Below, one piece after another: positions 7,911-17,311 of a stretch of DNA of 64,000 bases. Source of the DNA: Chryseobacterium gleum. Lineage in GTDB: Bacteria > Bacteroidota > Bacteroidia > Flavobacteriales_D > Crocinitomicaceae. The translations under genes were made by a program, and so were the position numbers. The notes beneath the pieces were generated by a model. That model saw nothing but the letters and a program-made list of their open reading frames with translations, made no database searches and was not told where the DNA came from. How positions within the stretch are numbered: the stretch's first letter is position 1; every line of letters starts with the position of its first letter. The stretch spans positions 124,001 to 188,000 of the forward strand of contig CAMAXI010000003.1 in assembly GCA_945862165.1 (NCBI GenBank), in the 5' to 3' direction.

Positions 7911-10900
7911 ATGGATTACAAAAAAAGTAACATTTACTTAGGCTGGTTTGTATTTTTAGTTGCAACAATCGTCTATTTCATTACCATTGAAAGTACAGTA
8001 AGTTTATGGGATTGTGGTGAGTACATTACTGCAGCTTACAAATTAGAAGTTGGTCACCCTCCAGGCGCACCTTTGTTTATGTTATTGGGAAGATTATTCT
8101 CTTTCTTCGCCGCTAAAGAAGACGTAGCGATGTGGATCAACCGTATGTCTGGACTTTCTAGTTCTGGAACGATATTGTTTATGTTCTGGTCAATTACTAT
8201 GTTGGCTAAAAAAATGGCTTTAAAAACAAAACGCACTTTATCTCGTGGTGAACAAATCGCTATTTTAGGCAGTGGTTTTGTAGGAGCTATGGCTTACACA
8301 TTTACAGATTCTTTCTGGTTCTCCGCTGTGGAGGGTGAGGTATATGCAATGTCTTCTTTGTTTACAGCAATCATCTTCTGGGCTATCTTGAAATGGGATG
8401 AAGAAACAGAATCTATCAAACACGGCGAATTACAAATGGCTGCTAGTCCTTTGCGTTGGATGATTTTAATTCTTTTCTTGTTCGGTTTAGCAATCGGAGT
8501 CCACTTACTTGGGTTATTAGTTATCCCTGCAATAGCGTATGTTGTTTATTTCAACCAATCCAAAGATGTCACCTTAAAAGGTTTCTTTATTACCGGAATC
8601 ATTGCTGTATTTACTTTAGGATTTATCCAAGAAGGAATTATACCTGGTACCATTTCCTTGGCTTCTAAATTTGAAATCGCATTTGTAAATTCTTTAGGAA
8701 TGCCTTTTTATATTGGAAGTTTATTCTTCTTTTTATTATTAATTATCGGTTCTATTTTCTTGGTACGTTGGTCTAAGAAAAATGACAAGCCTATTTTAAA
8801 TGCTGCTGCATTAGGATTTATTGTATTTCTAATTGGGTATGGATCATTTGCTACCATTGTTATTCGTTCTAGTGCAAACACACCATTGGATGAGAATGAC
8901 CCGGAGAATTTAGTTACCCTTCACTCCTACTTGAAACGTGAACAATATGGAAGTTGGCCAGTTCTTTATGGACCATACTATAACTCAGTGATGAATGAAG
9001 ACAGAACGACTTGGAAAGATCGCTCTGCATTCTATGCACGTCGTTTTGTAGTAACCCGTGGCGACCAAGATTTGAAGGCATTTAAAGACAAAGTAAATGC
9101 AGATCAATACGCTAAAAAACAAGGGGTTGGCTATGAAGTAATTGAAAAATATTTCGTAACAAATGAAGAATACCGTAAACAACAAGAGCCTACCTATTTG
9201 CAAAACACCTTCTTTCCACGTATGTATTGGACTGGAGACGCAACAAAATCGGATGCTTACAAAAGCTGGTCGCGTTATGACCCTAAAGAAAATGTAGAAG
9301 GTGCAGAAATCGGTTCTGATGGACTACGTTTACCTACTTTCGGTGAAAACTTAACCTTCTTTGCACGTTACCAAATAAATTGGATGTACTGGAGATATTT
9401 CATGTGGAATTTTTCAGGTCGTCAGAATGATATTCAAGGAAACGGTGACGCAATGCGTGGAAACTGGATTAGTGGATTTAGTTCTATTGATAAAATGCAT
9501 GTAGGGGAAAATGGCGCAAACGCTCCGTTATATACTTCTGGAAATGAGTCGAATAACAAATTCTTCTTTTTCCCTTTAATTCTAGCAGTTATTGGTATGT
9601 TCTTCCATTTCTACAGAGCTCCAAAAGATGCGTTTGTAGTCTTGTTAACGTTTATTTTTACAGGATTAGCGATTGTAATCTTCTTGAATCAAAAACCATT
9701 TGAACCAAGAGAGCGTGACTATGCCTATGCAGGTTCTTTTTATGCTTTCTCGATGTGGATAGGACTTTCGGTATACGCTTTATTTGAATTCTCCAAAGGG
9801 ATATCAAAAGAGTTATTTAAGAAAATTGGATTTATTGTACTTGGAGGTTTAGTATTCTTTGGGTTAATTGACATGGGCGATGAAGCGCATACAGCGAAAT
9901 TGTCTTGGATTTATATTGCAGTAATCGCGATTTTACTCGTATTTATTGCACACCTACTCGGGAAAAAATCGAAGAATGAAGTACAAGGTGCAGTTGTGGC
10001 GATTTTGTTAACAATCGGAGCACCTTTAATCATGGCAGTTCAAGGATGGGATGACCACGATAGAAGTGACAAAACATCTGCGCGTGATTTAGCATATAAC
10101 TATTTGGAATCGTGTGGAAAAAATGCCATTCTATTTACCAATGGAGATAATGACACTTTCCCATTATGGTACTTACAAGAGGTTGAAGAAAAACGTACGG
10201 ATGTTCGTGTATGTAACCTATCGCTAATGCAAACAGACTGGTATACAGACCAAATGAAAATGAAAGCGTATGATTCTGAACCACTTCCAATCAAATTTAG
10301 AGAGGATCAGATTTTAATGTACGCAGGAAATACGGATCAAGTATATTTCTTGTCTATGTTAGACATGATGAATATGGGAATTTCAAAAGAAACGCTTTCT
10401 AAAATCTATTCTACTAAAATTAAATACAATAAAGCAGCGTTTGAGCAAGCATTCCAACAATTCCAAGCAAACAATGCCGCAGTTGTGAATGGTGTACAAG
10501 TGAAAGATCCTTCTTTACAAGCACGTGTTGATGAAATCAAAAAAGTATTCAATACACCAGTAGCAAAACCAAGCTACAAAAACGTAGAAGAAATGATGGG
10601 TGCAGCATTAGAATTATTGATGGCGTATTCCAATGGTATGATTCAAGCACCACAAGAACAAATGCAACAATTCAACGAAGGATTAAAAGCTTGGGAAACA
10701 GGATGGGATTATTTACCAATCGATGTAGCCATGGAATTTGTACGTGATGACAATAACCAATTAAGCAATCAAGGTAGCAAACTTCGCGTATTCCCTTCTA
10801 AAGGATTTATTGTACCAGTAAACAAACAAAATGTAGTTGCTTCTGGTATCGTAAGTAAAGACAAAGCGAAATACCTACCAAACGAAATTCGTTTTACGAT

Positions 10901-11987
10901 AGACAAACAAGCGTTGACACGTGAACAAGTAATGATGTTAGATGTAATTGCTAATAACGACTGGAAACGTCCAATTTACTTCTCTTCTCCTGGAGGTTCT
11001 GATGTGTCTATTGCATTGTATACAAATGGTTTTGTGAAACAAAATGGTATTGCGTATGAATTTACACCTTTACGTGACAACGAACCAATTGACAAAGAAA
11101 AGATGTTAGAGAACTTAACGAAAGTGTACAATTTTGGTTTGATGAACAAAAAAGGAGTTTTATCGGATTACTATACACGAAGACATACTTCACAATATAG
11201 AGACCATTTCTCCCGTTTAGCAGACGCATTTTTACGTGAAGCGGAAGAACTTAAAACAAACAAATCGATTTATCCTGCGCAAATTTCTATGTTACGACAA
11301 TCTGGAAGTAAACAATCTGCAGATTCGTTACAAGAAATTCTAAATGGGGCAGATAAGAAAATTGCAGAAAATAAAAAATTCGCAATTAAATTAATCAACC
11401 GTTCATTAGAAGTTATGCCAATAGCGAATGTAATTGATTATGGAGAACCAACACCAAGTCGTGAAAATTATGAAGTTGGTCCTGGTATTAGTTACCCTGC
11501 CTACACAGATGGAACCTTGCATGATTATGTTGGAGTACTATATCGTGCTGGTAACAAAAAACGTGGTGAACAAGTTGCAACGGAAGTTGCAACACAAATT
11601 GAAAGTATCTTAAACTACTTTGAATATAGTGATGCACGTTTTGCAATGAGTAATAAAGAAGACTTTGTATCTGCGTTGAACAATTACATGGTATTGGCTA
11701 CATTTACTGCTGATCCAGAGGTTGGAAATGCAAATAGTGTGATTTCAAAACGTTTAACAAATAGAATTAACAAATTGTACAAAGTGGTTATACCACGTAT
11801 CTGTTCGGATTTACGTAATGAAGGATATGCGAGTGCAGATGTTAGTACCTTGAAAGCGCATTTAGAAGCAGTAGCTATTAAATTTGGTTATTTAGCTCGT
11901 CCTCAGATGGCTGCTCCACAAGGTGCACCACAGGGTGGGCAGCAGTTATCGCCTGAGCAGATTCAACAGCTAATGCAAGCGCAGTAA
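7911..11987 (+). CDS. DUF2723 / glycosyltransferase family 117 membrane protein
   Basis: A 1358-residue protein with a membrane-embedded N-terminal half. It opens with a helix at about 8-26 followed by TIESTVSLWDCGEYI, the hallmark of DUF2723 (protein O-mannosyltransferase-like, GT117), where the early acidic residue is expected to be catalytic in this GT-C fold. About ten further helices run to residue 700; the rest is soluble. These proteins are conserved in Bacteroidota and are thought to transfer sugar from a lipid donor to exported proteins. The C-terminus ends in a Pro/Gln-rich tail (PQGAPQGG). Acceptor and donor cannot be read from sequence. It appears to be a single-gene unit. Confidence 0.85.
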   Translation: MDYKKSNIYLGWFVFLVATIVYFITIESTVSLWDCGEYITAAYKLEVGHPPGAPLFMLLGRLFSFFAAKEDVAMWINRMSGLSSSGTILFMFWSITMLAKKMALKTKRTLSRGEQIAILGSGFVGAMAYTFTDSFWFSAVEGEVYAMSSLFTAIIFWAILKWDEETESIKHGELQMAASPLRWMILILFLFGLAIGVHLLGLLVIPAIAYVVYFNQSKDVTLKGFFITGIIAVFTLGFIQEGIIPGTISLASKFEIAFVNSLGMPFYIGSLFFFLLLIIGSIFLVRWSKKNDKPILNAAALGFIVFLIGYGSFATIVIRSSANTPLDENDPENLVTLHSYLKREQYGSWPVLYGPYYNSVMNEDRTTWKDRSAFYARRFVVTRGDQDLKAFKDKVNADQYAKKQGVGYEVIEKYFVTNEEYRKQQEPTYLQNTFFPRMYWTGDATKSDAYKSWSRYDPKENVEGAEIGSDGLRLPTFGENLTFFARYQINWMYWRYFMWNFSGRQNDIQGNGDAMRGNWISGFSSIDKMHVGENGANAPLYTSGNESNNKFFFFPLILAVIGMFFHFYRAPKDAFVVLLTFIFTGLAIVIFLNQKPFEPRERDYAYAGSFYAFSMWIGLSVYALFEFSKGISKELFKKIGFIVLGGLVFFGLIDMGDEAHTAKLSWIYIAVIAILLVFIAHLLGKKSKNEVQGAVVAILLTIGAPLIMAVQGWDDHDRSDKTSARDLAYNYLESCGKNAILFTNGDNDTFPLWYLQEVEEKRTDVRVCNLSLMQTDWYTDQMKMKAYDSEPLPIKFREDQILMYAGNTDQVYFLSMLDMMNMGISKETLSKIYSTKIKYNKAAFEQAFQQFQANNAAVVNGVQVKDPSLQARVDEIKKVFNTPVAKPSYKNVEEMMGAALELLMAYSNGMIQAPQEQMQQFNEGLKAWETGWDYLPIDVAMEFVRDDNNQLSNQGSKLRVFPSKGFIVPVNKQNVVASGIVSKDKAKYLPNEIRFTIDKQALTREQVMMLDVIANNDWKRPIYFSSPGGSDVSIALYTNGFVKQNGIAYEFTPLRDNEPIDKEKMLENLTKVYNFGLMNKKGVLSDYYTRRHTSQYRDHFSRLADAFLREAEELKTNKSIYPAQISMLRQSGSKQSADSLQEILNGADKKIAENKKFAIKLINRSLEVMPIANVIDYGEPTPSRENYEVGPGISYPAYTDGTLHDYVGVLYRAGNKKRGEQVATEVATQIESILNYFEYSDARFAMSNKEDFVSALNNYMVLATFTADPEVGNANSVISKRLTNRINKLYKVVIPRICSDLRNEGYASADVSTLKAHLEAVAIKFGYLARPQMAAPQGAPQGGQQLSPEQIQQLMQAQ

Positions 11988-12042
11988 TGTATAAATTTAA
12001 TTCGCTATTTCATCGTTGATTTTCAAAGTTGTTTCACTCATT

Positions 12043-12050
12043 TACTTTTG
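12043..12050 (+). promoter_or_regulatory. -7 promoter element (TACTTTTG) before the deacetylase gene
   Basis: Matches TAnnTTTG within a small inverted repeat TTTAC-TTTT-GTAAA. A TTG at 12016-12018 lies 24 bases upstream, close to the usual spacing. The ATG is 70 bases downstream, leaving a leader of about 65 bases. Confidence 0.4.
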
Positions 12051-12119
12051 TAAACTCGTTCTACAACTTTTCAATCGCCTCGAACTAACAATTTAAATTC
12101 ACACATTGTAAAATAGATT

Positions 12120-12734
12120 ATGAAAATCTTTAGAACCCCAAGTATTGTAAGAAAAATCTTTTTCAAACGTACTTGGGGTTTTTCTTTGAATACCAATGCG
12201 GTGTATTTAACGTTTGATGATGGACCTCATCCAGACATCACGCCATGGGTCTTAGATTATTTAAAAGAACAAAATATTAAAGCGTGTTTTTTCTGTGTCG
12301 GTGAAAATGTAAAACGTTATCCTGAACTTTTTAAACGTATCCTTAATGAAGGTCACCAAGTAGGTAACCATACGATGTATCATACGAAGTCGCATAAAAC
12401 TTCCTTTCAAGAATATCAAAAGAGTATACAAGAAGCAGCTGCATATATTCCTTCTAATTTATTTCGTCCTCCGTATGGAAGATTATCCTCCCTTCGTGCC
12501 AGGAAGATTGCTGAACAGTATAAAATTATCGTATGGAGTTGGTTGTCGTATGATTTTGATGACCGAGTTAGTATATCAGAAATACTCTCCAAAGCAGAAA
12601 AACAAATAGTTGGTGGAGACATTTTGGTTGTACATGACAATCCCAAATTCACCCTACGTCAAAAAGAATTACTACCGAAATTGATAGATGTTGTAAGAAA
12701 AAAAGGTTTAATCTTTGGATGGATTCCGAATTAA
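12120..12734 (+). CDS. Polysaccharide deacetylase (NodB family, CE4)
   Basis: The 204-residue protein carries the CE4 motifs: TFDDG (31-35, Asp33/34), HxxxH (His84, His88; metal binding), RPPYGR (116-121), WSWLSYDFD (139-147) and LVVHD (169-173, His172). CE4 enzymes remove N- or O-acetyl groups from peptidoglycan or other polysaccharides using a divalent metal. There is no clear signal peptide, as in other short members from this phylum. The start at 12120 is kept because the segment before the first motif resembles those homologues as I recall them. A strong terminator-like hairpin spans codons 5-22. The stop overlaps the convergent DUF2480 gene by four bases. Confidence 0.88.
   Translation: MKIFRTPSIVRKIFFKRTWGFSLNTNAVYLTFDDGPHPDITPWVLDYLKEQNIKACFFCVGENVKRYPELFKRILNEGHQVGNHTMYHTKSHKTSFQEYQKSIQEAAAYIPSNLFRPPYGRLSSLRARKIAEQYKIIVWSWLSYDFDDRVSISEILSKAEKQIVGGDILVVHDNPKFTLRQKELLPKLIDVVRKKGLIFGWIPN
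12134..12185 (+). promoter_or_regulatory. Terminator-like hairpin inside the start of the deacetylase gene
   Basis: AACCCCAAGTA (12134-12144) is the exact reverse complement of TACTTGGGGTT (12170-12180), and between them GAAAAA (12151-12156) pairs with TTTTTC (12159-12164). A T-rich run follows (12179-12185). In RNA this is an intrinsic-terminator-like structure beginning 15 bases after the ATG; it could attenuate transcription or hinder translation. Confidence 0.5.
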
Positions 12735-13240
12735 TTTTTGCGTTTAAACACGGGTACAGTAGAGCATGGTTCCCCATACATAATTGACTTCGCAATCGGC
12801 TGAAGTTTTTGAATCAAGGTCGTCATTGCAAATTCTGGAGAAGTAATATCGGAACATCCTTTAATGATAATTCTACCATCCATATAGTTTGTTACATCCA
12901 ACGAAAGAATATTTAATGTAATCATTTGTTTTTCTAAATCTTCCCGTGAACCTACTAACGCCATTTTAGCGACACCCAACAATTTTGAAGCAACTAGCAT
13001 ATATGCCCAAGTTGGAACGATTGCATCCGCAGAACAATGTATGAACACATATTTACTTTTGTAAAGTGACCATTCGTGCGTCGCAATGAAATCTCTAAAA
13101 TCTTTTTCTTTTAAAACCAGTCCCTGCCACAATTGATCTGCAATATCTAACGAAAGAATTAAGGATGCATCTGGCTTGAAGTCTGCCAAATCCATTGAAA
13201 TCAATCCACTTTCTTGTACTTTGTTACGTATTTCTTCCAT
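12731..13240 (-). CDS. DUF2480 family protein
   Basis: A 169-residue cytosolic protein that I recognise as DUF2480 by its conserved blocks: LWQGLVLKEKDFRDFI, HCSADAIVPTWAYML (about 75-90), GRIIIKGCSDI, and the C-terminal KSIMYGEPCSTVPVFKRK. Three conserved cysteines (HCSAD, KGCSD, EPCST) sit in these blocks, which might suggest metal or Fe-S binding; that is inference. The family is restricted largely to Bacteroidota and has no known function. It overlaps the convergent deacetylase gene by four bases. Confidence 0.85.
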   Translation of the reverse strand: MEEIRNKVQESGLISMDLADFKPDASLILSLDIADQLWQGLVLKEKDFRDFIATHEWSLYKSKYVFIHCSADAIVPTWAYMLVASKLLGVAKMALVGSREDLEKQMITLNILSLDVTNYMDGRIIIKGCSDITSPEFAMTTLIQKLQPIAKSIMYGEPCSTVPVFKRKN

Positions 13241-13476
13241 TGCTTTAGAATTTAAAGTTAAAGTTAGGGAAATTCGGGGTTTAAACCATTTTCACCATTA
13301 AGAAGTTTAGAAATTAAGGTGTAATTGAAGATTTATTAAGTTGTATTGAGAGACCTGTGGTCTTTATTCTACCATTAAATTGAGAAATTAAGGATAGAAA
13401 CTAAAAACAATAAAATGGACTCAAAACAGTAGAAGATTTAATAGCATTTCCATTTTTCTGTTAATTAAGAAGTAAA
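13241..13476. other. Non-coding spacer with short A/T-rich repeats
   Basis: No ORF worth reporting. The words TTTAGAAATTAAGG and TTGAGAAATTAAGG each follow a CATTAA about 70 bases apart, and a weak hairpin AGACC-TGT-GGTCT occurs near 13352. The spacer separates DUF2480 from the palindrome-controlled ATPase gene. Confidence 0.4.
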
Positions 13477-13517
13477 ATTTATGATAATTAGGAATTGGAT
13501 TCCTAATTATCATAAAT
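13477..13517. repeat. 19-bp-arm perfect inverted repeat upstream of the AAA/DUF4143 gene
   Basis: ATTTATGATAATTAGGAAT (13477-13495) is followed by TGG and by its exact reverse complement (13499-13517). The core TTAGGAATTGGATTCCTAA recurs, shortened, at 13541-13558. It is too far upstream to end this gene, and no gene on either side is positioned to use it as a terminator, so an operator or recognition role is more likely. Confidence 0.7.
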
Positions 13518-13541
13518 AAATATAGTGAAAGCTTAGATATT

Positions 13542-13558
13542 TAGGAATTGAATTCCTA
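13542..13558. promoter_or_regulatory. Second palindrome overlapping the promoter of the ATPase gene
   Basis: TAGGAATT-G-AATTCCTA, eight-base arms around a single base, related to the core of the longer inverted repeat 45 bases upstream. Its last two bases are the first two of the -7 element TATTTTTG, so a bound protein would occlude RNA polymerase. Confidence 0.55.
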
Positions 13559-13564
13559 TTTTTG
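13557..13564 (+). promoter_or_regulatory. -7 promoter element (TATTTTTG) just before the ATPase start
   Basis: Exact TAnnTTTG ending three bases before the ATG at 13568. With transcription starting a few bases after the motif, the mRNA would be leaderless or nearly so. Confidence 0.45.
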
Positions 13565-13567
13565 AAT

Positions 13568-14713
13568 ATGATTCAAAGACATTTATTCGCAAAAGCGCAA
13601 CAATTACTGGATAAATTTCCGATAGTTGCAATAACAGGTCCTAGACAATCTGGAAAAACTACTTTTTCAAAGCAATTAAAACCGGAATATTCCTATGTTA
13701 ATTTGGAGGATATAACCAATAGAGAATTTGCTAAAAATGACCCAAAAGGATTTTTAAACACCTATAAAAACGGAGTAATTATTGATGAAATTCAATATGT
13801 ACCAGAATTATTTTCGTATTTACAAGTATTTACAGACGAACGAAATCAAGTTGGAGAATATATTATTACAGGTTCTCAAAACTTTTTACTTATGCAACAA
13901 ATATCTCAGTCATTAGCAGGGAGAGTTGCATTATTTACGTTATTACCATTTTCATATCAAGAAATAAAAAATACAGCATATCACTATTCAACTTGGGAGC
14001 AATACGCTGTAAATGGTTCCTACCCTAGAAAAATAACATTTGACATCCGTTCGAGTGATTATTATTCCAATTATTTAAGCACGTATGTAGAACGTGATGT
14101 GCGTTTATTAAAAAACATCACCAACTTAGATCTTTTTCAAAAATTTATTTATTTACTTGCAGGAAGAGTAGGACAATTATTCAATCAATCGAGTTTAGGG
14201 AACGAACTTGGTATCGACAACAAAACAATCAGTGCGTGGATGAGTCTATTAGAAACATCATATATTGCTTACCGACTCTACCCTTACCACACTAATTTCA
14301 AAAAAAGAATTATAAAAACACCCAAAATATACTTCTACGATACCGGTTTATTGTCGTATTTACTTGGTATAAAAAATGAACAAGAAATTTCATTGCATTT
14401 TGCAAAAGGAGGAATCTTTGAAAATTTAATTATTACTGAGTTTTTGAAAAATAGTTGTAATAATGGAGAACATCCGATATACTATTTTTGGAGAGACCAT
14501 GCAAACAATGAGGTTGATTTACTCATAGAAAACCACCCATCAATAGACATTTATGAAATAAAATCTTCTACAACTATCAAACCTGATTTTTTTAAAGGGT
14601 TGAATTATTTCAAAGGATTAAATGCTAATACAAATGCACATTTAATCTATGGCGGAACAGAAAATCAAAGTCGCACAGGAATTAAAGTAATGGGATGGGA
14701 TAAGATTGATTGA
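13568..14713 (+). CDS. AAA ATPase with DUF4143 domain
   Basis: A 381-residue protein of the AAA_14/DUF4143 group. Walker A is GPRQSGKT (24-31), Walker B is VIIDEIQ (about 70-76), and ITGSQNFLL is the sensor-like strand. The C-terminal DUF4143 part (from about 200) ends with a PD-(D/E)xK-like signature, EVDLLI then IDIYEIKSS. ATPases of this type are common, usually solitary, variably present and of unproven function; links to defence or mobile DNA have been proposed. I start at ATG 13568; TTG at 13562 lies inside the -7 element. The palindromic upstream region is the most distinctive point of the locus. Confidence 0.88.
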   Translation: MIQRHLFAKAQQLLDKFPIVAITGPRQSGKTTFSKQLKPEYSYVNLEDITNREFAKNDPKGFLNTYKNGVIIDEIQYVPELFSYLQVFTDERNQVGEYIITGSQNFLLMQQISQSLAGRVALFTLLPFSYQEIKNTAYHYSTWEQYAVNGSYPRKITFDIRSSDYYSNYLSTYVERDVRLLKNITNLDLFQKFIYLLAGRVGQLFNQSSLGNELGIDNKTISAWMSLLETSYIAYRLYPYHTNFKKRIIKTPKIYFYDTGLLSYLLGIKNEQEISLHFAKGGIFENLIITEFLKNSCNNGEHPIYYFWRDHANNEVDLLIENHPSIDIYEIKSSTTIKPDFFKGLNYFKGLNANTNAHLIYGGTENQSRTGIKVMGWDKID

Positions 14714-14742
14714 TTGAAATCTATTATCGATTACTAAAAAAC

Positions 14743-14774
14743 AAAAAAGGTCCAAGCTTTCGCTTGAACCTTCT
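14743..14774 (-). terminator. Rho-independent terminator for aconitase
   Basis: On the - strand AAGGTTCAAGC and GCTTGGACCTT pair around GAAA, then a T run. It lies between the convergent ATPase and aconitase genes and may also stop the former. Confidence 0.85.
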
Positions 14775-14792
14775 TCTACAATATATCAAAAA

Positions 14793-17057
14793 TTACGCTT
14801 CTTGTAATTTGATTAAGTTTAATGCTGAACCAGCTTTGAACCACTCAATTTGAGAATCGTTGTATGTATGATTTAAAGAGATATTTTCTTTAGAACCATC
14901 CGCGTGAACGATTTCTAATGTTAATGGTTTTCCTGGAGCAAAATCCACTAAATCAACAAAGTTGAATGTATCATCTTGTTGAATTTTGTCGTAATCCGCT
15001 TCGTTAGAGAACGTCAAACCTAACATCCCTTGTTTTTTCAAGTTTGTTTCGTGGATACGCGCGAATGATTTAACGATTACCGCACGAACACCTAAGTGAC
15101 GTGGCTCCATTGCAGCGTGCTCTCTAGAAGAACCTTCTCCGTAGTTATGATCCCCAACAACGATGGAAGGAACACCAGCCGCTTTGTATGCTCTTTGTAC
15201 AGCAGGTACTTCTCCGAATTCACCAATCAATTGGTTTTTTACTTTGTTTGCTTCTCCGTTGAAAGCATTCACAGCACCAATTAACATATTGTTGGAGATG
15301 TTATCCAAGTGACCACGATATTTCAACCATGGACCAGCCATAGAGATATGATCCGTAGTACATTTACCTTGCGCTTTGATTAACAATTTAGCACCAGTAA
15401 TGTTTTTTTCATCCCAGATTGGGAAATTTTCTAATAATTGTAAACGTGAAGAATCCGAAGCAACTGCTACTTCAATTGCAGAACCATCTGCAGCTGGAGC
15501 TTGGTAACCTGCGTCTTCTACTGCAAACCCTCTTTTTGGCAACTCGTCACCAGTTGGAGCGTTTAACTTTACTTGTTCTCCTTTGTCGTTTGTTAACGTA
15601 TCTGTTAATGGATTAAACCCTAAATCACCAGCAATCGCTAAAGCAGCAACCATTTCTGGAGAAGCTACGAATGCGTGTGTATTTGGGTTACCATCTGCTC
15701 TTTTAGAGAAGTTACGGTTGAACGAGTGAATAATTGTATTTTTCTCTCCTTTTTCAGCACCTGTACGATCCCATTGACCGATACATGGACCACAAGCATT
15801 TGTAAATACTTTCGTTCCTAATTTTTCAAATGTATCGATAAAACCATCACGCGCTATTGTGTAACGTACTTGCTCAGATCCAGGGTTGATTCCAAATTCT
15901 GCTTTTGAAACTAACCCGTTAGCAACTGCTTGTTCTACGATAGATGCAGCACGCGCGATATCTTCATAGGAAGAGTTTGTACAAGAACCGATTAATCCCC
16001 ACTCTACTTTTAAAGGCCATCCGTTTGCTTCCGCTTCCGCTTTTAATTGTGAAATTGGCGTACCTCTATCTGGCGTAAAAGGACCATTTACGTATGGCTC
16101 TAATGTATTTAAATCGATTGTAATAACTTGATCAAAATAAGCTTCTGGGTTATCATACACTTCTTTATCTCCAGTTAAGTAATCCGCAATTTTATCTGCA
16201 GCATCTACCACTTCTTGACGACCAGTAGCCGCTAAGTAACGACGCATTGAATCATCATATCCGAATGTAGAAGTCGTAGCTCCGATTTCTGCACCCATGT
16301 TACAAATTGTACCTTTACCAGTACAAGAAAGAGAAATAGCACCTTCACCGAAATATTCAACGATAGCACCAGTACCACCTTTTACAGTTAAGATATCAGC
16401 AACTTTAAGGATAACGTCTTTTGCAGACGTCCATCCGTTTAATTTACCAGTTAATTTAACACCGATTAATTTAGGGAATTTCAACTCCCAAGCCATACCA
16501 GCCATAACATCAACCGCATCCGCACCACCAACACCGATAGCAACCATTCCTAGTCCACCAGCATTAACAGTATGAGAATCTGTACCGATCATCATTCCTC
16601 CAGGGAACGCATAATTTTCTAGTACAACTTGGTGAATGATACCTGCTCCTGGTTTCCAGAAACCGATTCCGTATTTACTAGAAATAGAAGATAGGAATGT
16701 AAATACTTCGTTGTTTTGATTTAAAGAATCTTGTAAATCTTTTGTTGCTCCAACTTTCGCTTGGATTAAGTGATCCGCGTGCACTGTAGAAGGAACGGCT
16801 ACTTGTTTTTTACCCGCTTGCATAAATTGCAATAATGCCATTTGTGCAGTAGCATCTTGCATTGCAACTCTGTCTGGTGCGAAATCCACATACGACTTAC
16901 CTCTTTCGAAAGCAGTTGTCGCGTTTCCATCCCACAAGTGAGCATAAAGAATTTTCTCTGAAAGTGTTAAAGGTTTGTTTACTACTTTTCTTGCAGCGTC
17001 GATACGCTCTGGGAATTTCGCGTAAACCTTTTTGATCATGTCTAAATCAAAAACCAT
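14793..17057 (-). CDS. acn: Aconitate hydratase, mitochondrial type
   Basis: The 754-residue enzyme isomerises citrate to isocitrate in the TCA cycle with a [4Fe-4S] cluster. Cluster ligands are the Cys of GSCTNSS (near 358) and the pair in ACGPCIG (near 425). Other family motifs are [23 protein letters not shown], and [15 protein letters not shown] in the C-terminal swivelling domain. Length and the N-terminus [12 protein letters not shown] match the eukaryotic-mitochondrial clade used by Bacteroidota rather than AcnB. A TAAATTTG promoter lies 22 bases upstream and a terminator follows, so it is a single-gene unit. Confidence 0.95.
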   Translation of the reverse strand: MVFDLDMIKKVYAKFPERIDAARKVVNKPLTLSEKILYAHLWDGNATTAFERGKSYVDFAPDRVAMQDATAQMALLQFMQAGKKQVAVPSTVHADHLIQAKVGATKDLQDSLNQNNEVFTFLSSISSKYGIGFWKPGAGIIHQVVLENYAFPGGMMIGTDSHTVNAGGLGMVAIGVGGADAVDVMAGMAWELKFPKLIGVKLTGKLNGWTSAKDVILKVADILTVKGGTGAIVEYFGEGAISLSCTGKGTICNMGAEIGATTSTFGYDDSMRRYLAATGRQEVVDAADKIADYLTGDKEVYDNPEAYFDQVITIDLNTLEPYVNGPFTPDRGTPISQLKAEAEANGWPLKVEWGLIGSCTNSSYEDIARAASIVEQAVANGLVSKAEFGINPGSEQVRYTIARDGFIDTFEKLGTKVFTNACGPCIGQWDRTGAEKGEKNTIIHSFNRNFSKRADGNPNTHAFVASPEMVAALAIAGDLGFNPLTDTLTNDKGEQVKLNAPTGDELPKRGFAVEDAGYQAPAADGSAIEVAVASDSSRLQLLENFPIWDEKNITGAKLLIKAQGKCTTDHISMAGPWLKYRGHLDNISNNMLIGAVNAFNGEANKVKNQLIGEFGEVPAVQRAYKAAGVPSIVVGDHNYGEGSSREHAAMEPRHLGVRAVIVKSFARIHETNLKKQGMLGLTFSNEADYDKIQQDDTFNFVDLVDFAPGKPLTLEIVHADGSKENISLNHTYNDSQIEWFKAGSALNLIKLQEA

Positions 17058-17079
17058 GGTATACTTATTTTGTTTATTT

Positions 17080-17087
17080 CAAATTTA
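17080..17087 (-). promoter_or_regulatory. -7 promoter element (TAAATTTG) of aconitase
   Basis: Exact TAnnTTTG on the - strand, 22 bases before the ATG at 17057. Confidence 0.5.
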
Positions 17088-17142
17088 CTACGCGAATTTA
17101 AGGAGATTTTTTGAGGGAAGGAAGGGATTTAAAGAAAATGTT

Positions 17143-17188
17143 GTTACTTTTTGGAGCAGCAAAAAGTAACCAAAAACTGCTTGTCGCT
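17143..17188. repeat. 46-bp dispersed hairpin repeat, copy 1
   Basis: Identical over 46 bases to 23591-23636. The first 28 bases form a hairpin, GTTACTTTTTG-GAGCAG-CAAAAAGTAAC, followed by a conserved tail CAAAAACTGCTTGTCGCT. It is non-coding and lies upstream of aconitase in the spacer before the 39-residue ORF. Confidence 0.85.
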
Positions 17189-17311
17189 TCGAGACTGTAT
17201 GTTTCGTGTGTACTTCGATTTGGTTTTGGGATTGTATAACTTTTATTTAGATTGGTTGACAAAGGTATTTTAAAGTGTACCTTACCGCATTAGAAATTAA
17301 CACCAATTAAG

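Noticed and set aside
13568-14713. Transposon or integron boundary marked by the palindromes near the AAA/DUF4143 gene
   Set aside because: No transposase, no matching inverted repeat on the far side of the gene and no target-site duplication seen.
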